Source of the DNA: Larus michahellis
Lineage: Eukaryota; Chordata; Aves; Charadriiformes; Laridae
DNA: 64,000 nt
Reading direction: 5' to 3'
NCBI RefSeq assembly: GCF_964199755.1
Contig: NC_133900.1
Span: 73,702,727-73,766,726, forward strand
Each line of letters begins with the position of its first letter. The stretch's first letter is position 1. Of this stretch, positions 21,951-35,400 are shown in pieces. The notes below the pieces were generated by a model that searched no databases, was not told the DNA's origin, and saw only the letters and a program-made list of their open reading frames with translations. A program made the translations under genes and the position numbers.

Positions 21951-24900
21951 TCCCTTTGCAGTGTTCCGTGGCAAAAAACAATGGATTCCCACTGTGGACT
22001 AAATCGTAAACAAAACATAATGCAGTGCAGATACCCAAGTTTTATCCTGTAGGTTTTGTAAACCGCTCTTCCTATACCTGTGTCAGCCATTGTTTCTTTA
22101 GCGTGGCAAACGATGTTTTGAAATGGGTATAATTGGTTCTCTTTTAGGATCCTCTGGAGCTTTCTTCACTTGGCATTTCCTGCTGAAAAATTGTCAGTGT
22201 ACGAAAATCCGTTGCAAAAAATACTCCAAAACCCAAGAATCTATCCCTTGCCTTCCACAACAGCTGTTTGTAACTGTAAGAATACAACAGTCACAGAACA
22301 CTGTGTGTGTTGCACAGAGCTCCCCCAAGCAACACAACTTCTGAAAAAAAGGTGTTGGGAAAAAAAAAACCACTCCTAAGAGAGAGAAGAGTGGCTGGTC
22401 ACAGTTATTTAAACATTTGCTTTGACAAAATGATGTGTCAGGCAGAGAAACGTTAGGTGAGAACAAGAAACTGCACGGGACGGCGATCAAGGACATTATC
22501 TGTGAGGTCGTTGGGGATCTTGTAAAAGTCAGTTTTGTTCTTCCCTGAACCAGGATTAGAAAGGAAAGCTGGGTTTTGGCTAAGATTCTACATAGTCTAA
22601 TTCAATTCCTAAATCCCCTGCAGAGTTGCAATTACGTTTTACCTATGTTACTTCCTTTTGCTGAAGATCTGAGCTTTCCAACATGACCCGCTAGGACAAC
22701 ATCCAACAGATATATTACTAAAATTCTGGATTATTAATTCACTATGATATTTTAGGATATCTCTGATTTCATTTTAAAAGCAGAGTTATCTAAATTAATT
22801 TCACAGCATAAGAATTAGTCACAAAGAATTATTTATTTCCCTGTGTGATATATTTCTGCCTCTGTGTATTTTTATATTTTGTTAGGTGACTATGATTTGC
22901 TTCCAACATTTTCAGATCATGGAGGAGTTTCTTTGAATGCTCATAATTCAAGTTAGTAATCACTTGAGAATTCATTTTTGCTCAAACAGTTGGGAAAAAA
23001 AATTGGTTAAGAGGATTATTTTATGAAAGAAAATGCCTACAAAGATGCAGTTTTCCATACAAACTTTCTTCTGTCCTGTTGATTATAAGCCTAAGAGAAT
23101 TAAATTAACAGTATTTACTGGACTTACACACATCACAAAAAAATTTGTCATTTTTAGGGAGCCTTCGAGTCTGAATGTTTGTCTTTTTCTATAAGTTTCT
23201 GGAATCTATAAACCTATTACAGAACAGCAAGAATAAAATAGGTTCTTTTGGTTTTACTGAGTGAGTCTGGCACATTTGTCAAACCAGTGATATCATTTGC
23301 TTTTATGGTGGACTGCAGAGAGATAATTGGTTTTTACTTTCTTTTTCCATTCACTATCCATTCTGGAATGAAAACAACTGGAAGCAATAACAGTCAAAAT
23401 CCTTCCTGAATTAAGCCAAGGGAAGGCTGTCCGATGTAGACAGAGAAGGGCAAGATCTGTTGGTACAACACTTAGTCACAGTGTTGTCTTGCCTTTACTT
23501 TTAGTAGGTCGTTTTCCCTAGCAAGTTCTCCCGGTGTAGACTGCTATTTGGTTGCTTCAGAATATCGGATAATACGGAAAACAGTATAATGATGAAAACT
23601 GGAGGGAAGGGCATGAAAGAGATTCAGAATTGCTTATCATTTGCATAATTTTGGTCATTTCAGAAACACCGGGCTTCCCTATCTCTACATTGCTGTACAT
23701 CTTTTTTTTTTTCCTTTTCCTTTTACCTTGGTTCTTGGTCAAACAGTGGAGAAAGTTTCATGCACTCCTTTTGCTCAGCTTACAATAAACTCTGCTTCTC
23801 CATTACAGTGGTATTGAAGGTTAGTTGTAAAGAAGAAACAGAATGCACGTTTAACGCTTCAGTACTACTCTAAATGCATAAATACTGCTCTAAGTTCAGT
23901 TCTTCATGGGCATTCCTTTAGTGATGGCCGTCAAGGTGAAGTATTAGACAAACAAAAATACATAGCTCAGCAAGGAAAATTAAATAAATTTAAAAAAACC
24001 TGGTGTTCAGCCTATGATAAGCATGTTTTTAAGATTATATGGAGAGATTCAACTTTCCATAAAAAAAGCCTGGTTTTCACCACTTAGCGTAAGGAGCCAA
24101 CTGACAGGTTCTCCACACACATCATGGTCTCGGGCGTGTTTGCCTGTGACTGGTGGTTCTCCTTTCTTGTGCGGGATATCGTCTGTCAGTAATCATTCCA
24201 GAGTGCAGCCATTAGGTTCAACACTTGCTCTGTGTTCGAATCTGAGGAAATTGCTAGCTGCCCATAAATCTGCCACTGGGGAAAGAGCACAGAACGTATT
24301 TTTCAGTATCTGTACAGATCTGATAACCTGTAACCCACATACATCAATTCTTCTGGCAAGCGACACATAGGTGCTGTTCTACATTAGAGCCATCAGCATA
24401 TTTCAGTGCCTCTGATAACCAAAGATGTGGTTATTAAAAGGTGGCAATGGTCCTCTTCAGCAGTTGAACTCGTTTGTTAAAAGGCGGCAGGGAGCGTTTG
24501 CTCACTGTTTTACCAGCATCTCTTTGGAGGCAAGTAGAAGGAGCCACTGTCTTCTATCTTTTCAGTATAGCTATTTAAAAATTATTCAAAATTTAGCACA
24601 GATAGTTGAAGAATCAAAGCACACTATTTTCTCAACCGCTTCAGAGTTTCTGAATCCCTTCAGATTTAGCTCTGTCGCTCACGTAGTGTTTGGACTGTAG
24701 CCCAGACAGCAAAGACCAGTTCACAAACAGAAGGAACCATAATCCCATTCCCAATCCCGTTCCAGCAATAACAACCTCAGCAGGATATATCTCTTCCACA
24801 CAAATCAACAATAACGCCACTTATACTAGGGGGTTATACCAACAACAGAGAAATTGGTATCAGGCTTAAGAACTATAGTGACAAAATATTGGCTTTCAAG

Positions 24901-25401
24901 CAATATACGGACTGTAGTGTCTCAAGGGTTTACCTAGTGCTGATGCTATTCTGATGCTGTTTTATCAATACAGCTATTAAACACTGTGAAAAAATGAATA
25001 TACTACACATTTGATAAGCTTGGGACGCAGTTTTTCTTTTACTGAAGAAGCTATAGAACAGGATCGGTACTTTAATATTTGTGTAATGAAAATTTATAAT
25101 CTGTCTGCCTAAAAAAACCCTGTGATTTCAGGTAAATTTCTTAAAGCTTGAAAGTGTCCTCTGTTAAAAAGAGAAGGACTCTTTTTTTAAACCACATTAA
25201 CCAATCAACTGCATCTTTGAAAACGAGTAAAAACTTTAAACAGAAATTTTATGACTCTGACTGAAAGGAAAAATCACACTGCCTTGAATAAAGAGAAAAG
25301 AGGCAAAAAAGGAAGTGATTACAGGCTGAGAATTTATATTCCAAGTTTTAGTTGGAGGGTTGTATTGTAAACTCCTCAGATTCATTATGTTCACATTGCC
25401 A

Positions 25402-25469
25402 AGAATTACTCTAATGTAGTAGATGAGAATTGCTCTAATCTATTACTGTTGGCTGCCAACAGTAATTCT
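25402..25469. repeat. Hairpin and direct-repeat complex
   Basis: ATTACTGTTGGC-T-GCCAACAGTAAT at 25442-25466 is a perfect 12-bp inverted repeat with a one-base centre. Upstream, AGAATTACTCTAAT (25402-25415) and AGAATTGCTCTAAT (25426-25439) are direct copies 24 bp apart. The first also pairs with AGTAATTCT at 25461-25469. Could be a cruciform-prone site, a small terminal-inverted-repeat relic or chance. Confidence 0.85.
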
Positions 25470-26864
25470 ATTAATTCAAAGAGCTAATGACATTTACTAG
25501 TATTGCCATGCTGTTCTATTGCGTCTTTGAAAATAGATGGGAACAGTCAGTGGTGTGTCATTCTAAACAGACTAAATTTAGAGCCTCGTTCTCTGCTCTT
25601 TCCACGTTATTTCGCGAGACCACGTCTGAATAGCAGTGCTTTGTCTCTCATTTGCAATGGCACGATTGAGTAGGTGGATGGCACCTGCGCTCCTCAATGA
25701 CATGTTCTACACCATACGTGGAGAACACGAGGTGTCCAAGACAATGGCTCATCCTGTGATGGAGTGAAAGCTGATCATCAAGCTAATACCCTTCCTGGCT
25801 TGTATTTTCACATCATGCCGGATAACATGAAGATACCAGTTTAAGTCTGGAAGCAGGGAAGCCAGGTCTTGCAGCACTGTGGCCAAAATAATTAGTCCAG
25901 ACTCAGTAGGAACGATTAATTTGGCCTTGGCGTCCACAAACGTAGCTGCACTGTTTCTATTTCAGAACAGACATGGGTCAGAAGCAGTTTAGGTTGCCTG
26001 TACCAAGACCCCAGCAGACGACACATGTGCACTGAATCAAAGCATGAGGTCAGCTCACTAAGAAGAGATCAGCCTAACCTAGCCAGATAGAAGTCCTCTT
26101 CCTAACTCTGAATGCTCGTGGTGTCAGCATCCAAGGCAGGCGTTTTCACAGAGGAGGAAGGTACAGTACTGTTTCGCTTGGCTGCCTACAGGCTCGAGCA
26201 GTCACACCAAGTACAATTTCCCTGTTCTAGAGTAACCAATTTCACACCTCCTTGAGGAACAGTCTGAACAAAGTCATTCTGGTGCAGGGCTGAGTTGCTC
26301 CTGTAGAAGCTATAGCATGTTTTTGAGTAAGAAAACATGAGAGGGAAACATATCTGAGGTACAGCCCTATCAGAGTAAATGCCTCATACTAAATACACAC
26401 TAATTTCAGACAAAAATGTTTGCTTATGCAGCTCTAGTGGGGATTCTCTTTCCCCAGGACTAAGCAGAAATCCAGCAAAGTTACAAAATAGGAATGTATG
26501 AAAACTCAGAATTAAAAAGTTCTTTCTTTGCCTCGGCAAGGAACAAGGACTGGGCTGAGGCTTCTTCCCCCCATCTCGAAATCTCTGTAGGTCTATGCAA
26601 GAACCCAAATTACTAACTTCCAGTGCACAGCATTTACATGGCAACATTTTCAGTAGATGTAAGAATAACAAAGGAGCTAAGTAATAAAGACTATTTTTTT
26701 TAAGAAGTAATATGTTATTCTTCAGGAATCTCCTTACGGTGAAGTTCTAAAACCTCCCTAGAAAGAGAAAAGAAGCCTGCTTAGAAGATTGCTTGTACGT
26801 CTGAAATCCCTCTGCACCAAATGCACGCAGACAGACTTTGTTTTTCAGGCAACAGGTTTCCTAA

Positions 26865-26963
26865 TCATAGAATGGTTTAGGTTGGAAGGGGCCTCAAGAC
26901 CATCAAGTTCCAACCCCCCTGCCATGGGCAGGGACACCTCCCGCTAGACCAGGTTGCTCAAAG
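26865..26963 (-). mobile_element. CR1 LINE 3' end, about 100 bp
   Basis: Begins TCATAGAATGGTTTAGGTTG and continues through the reverse complement of the CR1 3' UTR, including CCATGGGCAGGGACACCTCC and GACCAGGTTGCTCAAAG, then stops abruptly. Severely 5'-truncated copy that contains only the terminal recognition region. Confidence 0.92.
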
Positions 26964-28100
26964 TGCTAAAATCTAACAGCAATACAGCAGTAGCCACAAG
27001 GACTGTAAACAGGAATGCATCTGGCGATAACTAATTTCTTACCTTTCTCCAGTCTTGTAGCAGATTCATCATCAAAATACACAGCACCTGTAACTGAAAT
27101 ACACACTTGGGAATTCCACGGGAGCTGGCAGTACTGGGAATTAGAGGCTGGAGCATGTGCAGCATCCTGCTCTTTTGTGGCTGCATGTGTTAAGAAGGGG
27201 TGGAAAGCAGGAAATCGATAGGTCCCACCAGGTTGGGACTCCTTAGGGACTGCATCACCAAACGATTCCGGAGCACAGCAGTTATTCCCTACTGGCTTGC
27301 AGTTCCCAGACAGTACAGAAGGCTACAGTGAACGATGGTGAAGGCATGAGCCAAATAAGCGGTGACCTAAAACAACCGAGTGCTGGACACAGCAAATTTG
27401 TAGGGATAAGCACAGGAAGGAAATCCTGTAGGTCTCAGGGCAGCAAGCCCAGCCCTGCACCGGGTTCAAGCTGTCTGGCAGGAGCAGCTCGTTCAAGTGC
27501 CCTCTCCCCATGCATCTCTGAATGGCAACACACCAGACTCCATGCTCTGCTTGCCACTGCGGAGGGAAAAGGCTGCAGAGGTAAAGCTGCCTTGGTGGGC
27601 AGCTGGCCACCTTCTCACCTTCCTCCAGACAACAGGGCAAGGGATGGGCATCAGCCCGAGCACCAGCAGGGGAAGCAGCAGCAGCTTCAGATATAACTGA
27701 ATACGGGAACAGACACGAGAGTCAGGAGAGGGAGCTCATTCAGCCTTTGCTCCCAGCCCACGTAGGTAGATGGTGCCTGGCAGAGCCACTCTCTTGTGGC
27801 TGTGAAACTGAATTTTGTCAAAATGAGGACGTTATTTTATCTTCATCCTCAAGGCAGTAATATTTAATCGCGTTTGCGCTGATACGCAGGCTGCAGCCAG
27901 CTCACTATGTGGGCAGATGCAAAACAGCTCATGATGCATCTTCCATGTACTCTTCACAGCAGAAGGCTACAGATCTTGACACAGCATGCTTTGCCACAAG
28001 GAGAATCTGTTTGCTATCATTGAACGTGTCCTCCATAATTAACAAGATGTGACTTCACTGTGATGAATCTATAAGGACCAAGGAGCAGTTACGTATCAAA

Positions 28101-28130
28101 TATACTTAAATTTCCTATGCTTAAATTTCC
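28101..28130. repeat. 15-bp tandem duplication
   Basis: TATACTTAAATTTCC followed directly by TATGCTTAAATTTCC, one mismatch. Confidence 0.9.
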
Positions 28131-28758
28131 CTATAACCTACCCTCTAACTTCAGAGGTCTTCTCACTCACTGGTTTTGACTGGTTAGCCCTGAAGGAACA
28201 AGAAGCCTGTACAAATATTCTCAAACCCATCCTTGAAAAATCACTTCAGTCTCCCAAAGAGAAGGTTGCAAGAGAACCAAGAGCCTGAACTGATCCCACC
28301 ATCTGCGATCCCAGGAAAGCAGCGTCTCCCTACAGGCTTAGGCTTGGTTTCAAGAAGAGAATGTGCTGCAACTATTAATGATTTAAAACTAATTTAACTT
28401 TTTATATAGGCTCTTCTTCATTTTTCTGCTACCTGCCAAAACCCTTTCAGATTATCGAAGAGAAATTATGAAGGCCCAAGATGTATAAACAAAACTACTC
28501 ACCTTCTTCGAGCCTTATTTGTGTTCTACCAAGATGGAAATTTCCAGGCCAAAGCACAGCCCCCTAGGTGTTAGGGATCTGGTCCAAATCAGTCATGTGA
28601 GCTCGTTTCTACTGTCATCAAAGACGTGCCTGCCCAGCAGGTTATCGATCAGTTCATCCCCATTCTAAGATGTCTAAGATGTCTGTCAAAGTTGTGATGA
28701 GGTTCTTCTGCTGCAAGTGAAATGACAGTTCACATAAAATAAAAAGTGGTTTAGTAAA

Positions 28759-28800
28759 GGGGGGGGGGGGGGAAGGGGTGATTTACATGTGATTTACATG
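28759..28800. repeat. G14 homopolymer with adjacent 11-bp duplication
   Basis: Fourteen consecutive G (28759-28772), then AAGGGG, then two exact copies of GTGATTTACAT (28779-28789 and 28790-28800). The G run could form a G-quadruplex on this strand and is an assembly-error-prone site. Long poly-G is unusual compared with poly-A in this window. Confidence 0.9.
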
Positions 28801-29682
28801 AGATAATGAGCAAGGGAAAGAAAATTAAGTCAAGAATTAACAATGAAATGTTTCAACAAGCCAGGGTAATTGAATCAGTCTCAAATGTTACGTGACGTTT
28901 TTCCCCACTCCCAATTTAAAGCAACGTGAGTGGCTGTAGCGAAGGCTGCTTGGAGATCCTCTCCCATTCCGTATTTGTCATCTGGAAATGGCATGACAGA
29001 AACACAGTGATGTGCACTTAAACACACACCCACACGCAGAGGGGTCCCAGTCGTGTAAGAGTATAAAACAATTAAAGCCTCTTGGAAAGAAATAGTGTTC
29101 TGTATCGCAGCTAATCTCATGCCTCCTTGTGCACGTCAGTAAAGCATCACTAAAGCCATCTTTCTTGTGGAGTTTAAAATATGTTCATCTGAATACAATT
29201 AAAATAGACAACATGAACTTTAGAAGTATTCCTGTAAGAACATAGGTGGTATAAAGAGGGGAGATCTGTGAATGACCTTCAAGGGCTTTTCTCATCCGTG
29301 CTGATGCTTGCAAGGTGAAGTACTTGCACCATCCACGTAAAAGCCAATGAAGTAACTCTTATTAGTGCTGCTACAACGAGCACAAAAGAATTATTTCCAG
29401 ATTGTTTTCAACAGACATCAATCCGTTACAACATCTTGGAGCCTACTTAGGATTTCAGTGAACAGCCTTTTCTGAAAGGTACCTATAGAAAAAGGGAGGA
29501 GGACAGAACAATTCATGAACACTGTATCCAAAACTCCCCGGCCATCATCCCATTTTAAATTTTGCCATTCATTATTAGCATCTTTAGCACCCACATCTCC
29601 TATTTACACCCATCCCTCACACCCCCTTCTTGCAGCCCCGGCCTCGATGTTCCCAGCAGGCCCCATCCCTGTGCTGGGATGG

Positions 29683-29712
29683 GGCGTTTCATGCCGTGGC
29701 GTTTCATGCTGT
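29683..29712. repeat. 15-bp tandem duplication
   Basis: GGCGTTTCATGCCGT then GGCGTTTCATGCTGT, one mismatch, in a locally GC-rich patch. Confidence 0.88.
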
Positions 29713-32007
29713 GGCCTCAAGCCCCTGCGTCCCCATCACTGCATCCAGGGGATGAACAGGAGCACAGTGCGGCTGCTCCCTGCCCACGCACTTGATTTCC
29801 CAAGCGTGGAAACAGTCGAGGGAAGATGGAACAACTCCCACTCATTTCAGATGTTGTCATTCTTAATTTCTAGACTTTATTTGTGTAATTAAGTCATAGA
29901 AGCACTAGGTCTTAGGGGCAGCCGGTGCTGTCAGACTTGCACTGCTGAGTTTAAAAAAAAAAATAAAATACTGTTTTTCTGTGGGTGTTTCAAATTACAA
30001 TTACTTTCAGATGAAGAAAACATCAGTCAAGGCTTAAGAGGCTGAAATTTGAAGGAAGGGTGGCAGTTGAGAGACCCATCACAACATACCAATTATAGAA
30101 AGGCAAAAACTACAACTTTCTGTGAGAGAAAAAAAAAAAAGTGCCTACGTCAAGCAAACACAAAAATATAAAAAAGGACTATATTAATGAAGTTATATTT
30201 GACAGGAAAAAATGTTGCACCTTGCTGCTCTCTATACTTAAGTAATTGTTAATGGTGCAAGTGGCAGCACTTCATTTCTGTTGATAAAGTTTCAAAACAG
30301 GGAGGTATGTGCATTTCTGCTTGAAAATGCCAGATTCTCCAAGTCTGGTTCCTGGCTGGACTGAATAGGCTGTGTGTGTATGTGTTATCACAAGGGGTTT
30401 CTTTAAAATAGTTTGATCAATGCATAAAGCAGTTGCCAGAGAGAGAATAATGATAAATGTTCTGCGTAGGAAACATACCATTTGCTCTGAGCTTGTTTTT
30501 CTTTTATGTTACTGAGTACTTCATCATGGATTTTACAAGGACTAATATTATTCCAAGAATCTTCTTTAGGTCCGTACCTCTGACAGATCTCGCTGCTTTT
30601 CCTGCTGAGACCCTCTGGTTGCTCAATGACTACTGTTTCTGAATCACCTTTTAAAATTTTTGCTTTCTTCCAGTATAGTTCACTGGACCGAAAGAAGCAT
30701 TTCTAATTAATTAATCCTCTACTGTGGATGAGAGCAGCTTCCCCAAGATGATCATATGCTGTCATCTAACCCTTCGCTAGCGCTCAGTTCACTTTGCCCA
30801 GCAGCTAACTGGTGAGCAAAACTGTTTCATCTTGGCTTCAGCCTCTGTCTTCACATAGAGCACCAACAGCTAATATATGATGCATTAAACCAGGATGGTA
30901 AACCAGGAGTAATCGACTCAGAAAAAATGGATTCAATGTTTAAAGGCTTCACCTGATAAGCAACGGCTGCAGCCCCCTCCCCTGGCTCCTAAAACACTTC
31001 CCTTCTCTTCCATCATTACTAGTTCCCCTCTACCTTCCTTTTCTGACATGCCCTATGGTTTTTTCCCCCTGTGGTATCCCATCCTCCCAGACAGCTTGGC
31101 AGCTCGCTTCATTTGCAGACTGGCTGGCTGGCTGGCCAATATGCACAATGTGCATCTGAACCAGCTGGCCGCTTTCATATGCCACGTATTGTGCAGAACA
31201 TAGCGTAAGAGATAAGATTTATTAAATCTTTAACTGGAAATCAGACGTTAATCAATTAACTAAGCTCTGCTGTTTAGGGCCGTTTCGAGAATGAGTGCCC
31301 TACTCACATTTCTGGCAATTACTTGACCTGGAATCGTTCTGGTTATTAAGCTGATCCACTGTCTCAGGGACTCTGAGCAAGTGAAGGGTGAAGGAGGAAG
31401 TACCAAAGAGGGACTGCAGCCATCTTTACTCAGAGGAAAAACCCACGTGCAAGACATTAATCAAACAGTAGGTGGAAGCTCTGACTCAAAGGCTTTAAAT
31501 CACAAGACTTAATATTTGGATAAAGCAAGCGAGCCAAAAGAAAAATGTGTAGGAATCCAGTTTATATTAAAGAGCAAATTTTTTTTCTCTCCACTCACCA
31601 TCGATCACCCTGGGTACAAGATTTACGAGTGGCCCTGATGGAAACTTACTGTGTGCCATGGCCAGACTGAAAGACTGTGTGTGTGTCATGGTAAAGGAGG
31701 CTGAAGGAATTGTCTGTAGGAAGTTTTCCACAGTTAAGAGGTAATAAGAGAATAAAGGTGTTGAGGGGTGGTCCTGCAGCTCTGGTAACAGAGGCCGATT
31801 TGTATCACGGAGATCACTCTGTGTGTATTTAGGACCCTTTCTTTACATGTTATTGTAAGCTTTTAATACTGGGATGTTAGGAATTAGCATAAATAGATAT
31901 TTGGGTAATTGTAAAATAAAATAATTGTTTCTTCCTGCCTCTTATCAAGTACTATCCTGATAATGAGATAAAGCTGTTATATATATTGGCATAATCCCAG
32001 AGAATAC

Positions 32008-32432
32008 CAGGCTGGTGAGGGGTCTGGAGACCAGGTCATATGAGGAGAGGCTGAGGGAGCTGGGCATGTTTAGCTTGGAGAAGAGGAGGCTGAGGGGAGA
32101 CCTCATTGCCCTCTACAACTACCTGAAAGGAGGTTGGAGAGAGGTGGGTGTTGGCCTCTTCTCCCAGGTGAATAATGACAGGACCAGAGGGAATGGTCTG
32201 AACCTGCGGCAGGGGAGGTTTAGATTAGATATTAGGAAGAATTACTTTACTGCAAGAGTGGTGAGGCACTGGAACAGCCTGCCCAGGGAGGTGGTTGAGT
32301 CACCATCCCTAGAGGTGTTTAAGAAACATCTAGATGTGGCACTTCAGGGCATGCTCTAGTGGCAGAGACTGTAGGTTGTTTGGTTGGACTCGATGATCTT
32401 AAGGGTCCTTTCCAACCATGATGATTCTGTGA
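32008..32432 (+). mobile_element. CR1 LINE 3' fragment with open ORF2 C-terminus
   Basis: Sense-strand CR1 tail. It opens GGCTGGTGAGGGGTCTGGAG, continues with an uninterrupted frame of about 114 codons, and ends with GATGATCTTAAGGGTCCTTT and the terminal ATGATTCTGTGA. The frame contains [33 protein letters not shown] and [20 protein letters not shown], the well-known C-terminal block of avian CR1 ORF2. The intact frame and canonical 3' end make this one of the youngest copies here. It is 5' truncated and cannot be autonomous. Confidence 0.95.
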
Positions 32433-35400
32433 AGCCTAAGAAGGTCACACAGTCCATTTCTTTGGATGCTCCAAGGCAGGGTTAGTGGTGGTACAGTACC
32501 TGTATCACACATTTGGCTAATAAGCACTTAGAAACTGCCAGTGACTGATTCCCTGTAACATCCTGAAGCAACATGTATCCTTGGTACTAGAATTTTTTCC
32601 CCTTACTAACTGAAATCCACCTTGCTGCATTTTAAATCCATCATGTCTTGACTTAGCCACTGAAGTTGGCAGCGGCCTTTCATGTATTTGAAGACTGATA
32701 TCACATCCCCTCTATGTCTTCTCTATGTTAAACACAAGATGTTGCAGGTTCTCTTTCTCTTTACACATCCCACTAAAGCATATGCCTTTTTCCTTTCTGC
32801 AACAGCCTGACGTTAGTCCACGTTCATCTTGTGAGCCACAGATCCTTTTGTTCAGAGCTGTTACCTATTCCCTGTCCTGTATTTGCACATTTGATATTCC
32901 TGTTGGGTGTAAACAGGGATTTGAATGCATCCTTAACTGAATCACATCCCACTTTTTCAGACTGTCTCTTGAGTTTATCAAGGTCTTGACACAAAGACAA
33001 GACAGCTACAGGAAGAAAACAGAGCAGAAATCACTTTCCTTGAAGTGAGATACTTTCAACGTTGCTTTGTCAGGGTGTTTACCCACCCATTTTCTACTCA
33101 AATAAAACAGGAGCACCTGTACTCAAAGCTAACATACTCTGAATAATCCCATCAATTAAATTGGGAGGAAGAAAATATATAACATGTACCTGTCAAAATA
33201 GGTTTGAAAAGCCTTTTACTGGCTTCCGTAGCTTGAGCTGCTTGAAACATGGGCTGAAATCTGCATGGAACTGAGAAAGGTATCTCATCGTAACTGTCCA
33301 GGTCATCTGTTTTGGGAAGGAAAACTAACATAATAGTTGTTTCCTATCACGCGGGGTCAAGAATGTAGATTCGTGTGCAATACAAAAAACACTGGTTTGT
33401 TTGAAGTGTCCCAGTCAATGGGCAGCCTGCAAAATGCATTAATAGTATCTTTCCTGTCCTTACAGTCATCACTGCTACTATTACAGACAAAAATCTGGAA
33501 AAAAATAAGATAAAGATAATGATTCCTCATCACAAAACGTGTTTAAGGTAGAACTCATGACTGTTGTGTGAATCTGTGTCTTATTCTCTCCATACAAGGT
33601 TCTTACAGAAGGTGACACTTTCCAGTGAAATTTTCTCCCATAGAAAGAACGCTGAGAAGCCACAAAAAATAAAAAAGCCAGAATGGGACCTCATTCTTCT
33701 CAGTGTCTCTGATACTGAGTTTACAAGTTCCAGTTACTGTCAAGTCACTTGTAACCATGTAACTCAAGTAACCGTGAGGAAGTCACAGGCCGGAATATTT
33801 TACAACTACTGTTGGTCACTTCAAAACTTGAAATTCTTTTTTGAACGGCGTCTTCATTTGAGATGTGATGTCTGCCAGCTTCTAGGAGCTACAGAGAAAG
33901 CCTAGCTTGTTGAACTACTTTTACTATAACAGAATCCATGAGAAAGAGAAACAGAATCCAAGGGAAGGAGAAAGTTCATAACATCAAATTAAAGGCAACT
34001 ACTTATTGAAGCAAGAGATGCTGAACTCCATCTGCTCAAAACAGAATGAATGGAAAGCAATTAAAAATGGTAACGCAGGAATCAGCACACTATTTTTTCC
34101 ATGTAATATTTAGGAACCCCTTTTTACAGCGCTACAGCATACACATCAAAATACCCCAAGGAGTAAAATATACAACGAAGATTGGAATTTCCACATTCCA
34201 ACTTCAAATGCCAGTGGAAACAATGGTGTACTTGCATTATCTCAAAATAAATGTGATGAGTAGGCACAGATTAGAAAGAAAAGTTAAGGCCTTAAATCAG
34301 TCTTGCTGAATATCTGTAATCCAGTAACATCCAAAATCTCTATCCAACACCAAATCCTCTATGTCTGAGAACCGTATAGAGGTATGGGAAGGCAGCACTT
34401 GGCCAAAATTCAGAGTATCTCTACTTACTCATTTCAGATTTTAATACTGAGCCAGAGTAAGGGTTCTTCACCTCCAGAAGGCTAAGTTACAGCTCATAAT
34501 CACCTCCTGCAACAAAGGGCGGAGAACAGCTTATAGGCACAGGAATCAACACAGATCATTGTCCGTTCTTTCTCAATCTGTCCAAGAAAGGAGGGGAGTT
34601 GAGTAGCAGCTCCCACAGAGGCTGCTCCATCTCGGAATCCAGGCAGGCTGGTGACTTATGCAAAGAACTAATCCACAGCCCTTGCCTTGCTGTGCAAGCA
34701 GGGAGAGCAAGAACAACCTGGGCTGTTGTGATTTAATACCTGCCAAGGATACTACTGCTCAGAAGATATATTTTGCAGTACTACCCGGCGCAAAATTTGT
34801 AAAGACCAACTGTGGCATATACGTGACATCCATGACGGGATAGATTTATAAAAGACAGCCCTGAGAAGTTGCTAGGTAACAGTGTCTTGTCCTCACAACC
34901 GCTGAGCGGTGATGATCTGTTCTCATGATGCGACACTGCAGCCTGATGTCCTTGCTCAAAAGTTCTGCGTACGGAGATTTTTAAATGAATACAGATCTGA
35001 GCTGATCTCTCTAATTTACAGAATGTTTCCTTTGCCAGTTTTCTAATAGTCTGCCTAATCCATCACTCTTACACCAAACACAGCTCTTCGTATTTCTGGG
35101 AAATCACAGCCTGTTTCTGAATGCCCACTTTTTCTGGAAGACCAATAAGGAAATTTTACAACAGAAGGCTCACCCCTCTGCCCGACTTCATTAACAGAAA
35201 ACATGACATACAGTATTGCATTCAATGTATACGTTTGGTCTGATTTCAGCTCCCGATCGAAATAAGCATTATCGCAGCAGATACAGGAACGTGAATTTTA
35301 AGTTTATGGACCATCTGAGAAAAGACTCACTCTGCAATAGGGCTCTCAGAAGACCTGAAACAGCCTAAGGGAAAAAACATGGTAGCACCAAAACAAATCT

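Larger units (their letters stand above)
16966..26864. other. Intron 3 unique sequence with tandem duplications and one long open frame
   Basis: No supported gene. Notable items are a 24-base A tract at 18092, a 192-codon open frame at 18375-18953 without recognised domains, two adjacent pairs of tandem duplications near 21736-21950, and a hairpin complex at 25402-25469. The remainder is AT-rich and featureless by eye. Confidence 0.5.
26964..32007. other. Intron 3 segment with GC-richer patches
   Basis: No supported gene. The patches around 27100-27780 and 29600-29830 are clearly richer in G+C than the surrounding intron and carry overlapping open frames on both strands (for example 122 codons at 27328-27696 plus and 105 codons at 27323-27640 minus), which is typical of stop-poor GC-rich DNA. 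Small direct duplications lie at 28101-28130 and 29683-29712, and a G14 run at 28759. A clustered TGGCTGGC repeat is at about 31121-31137. Confidence 0.5.
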
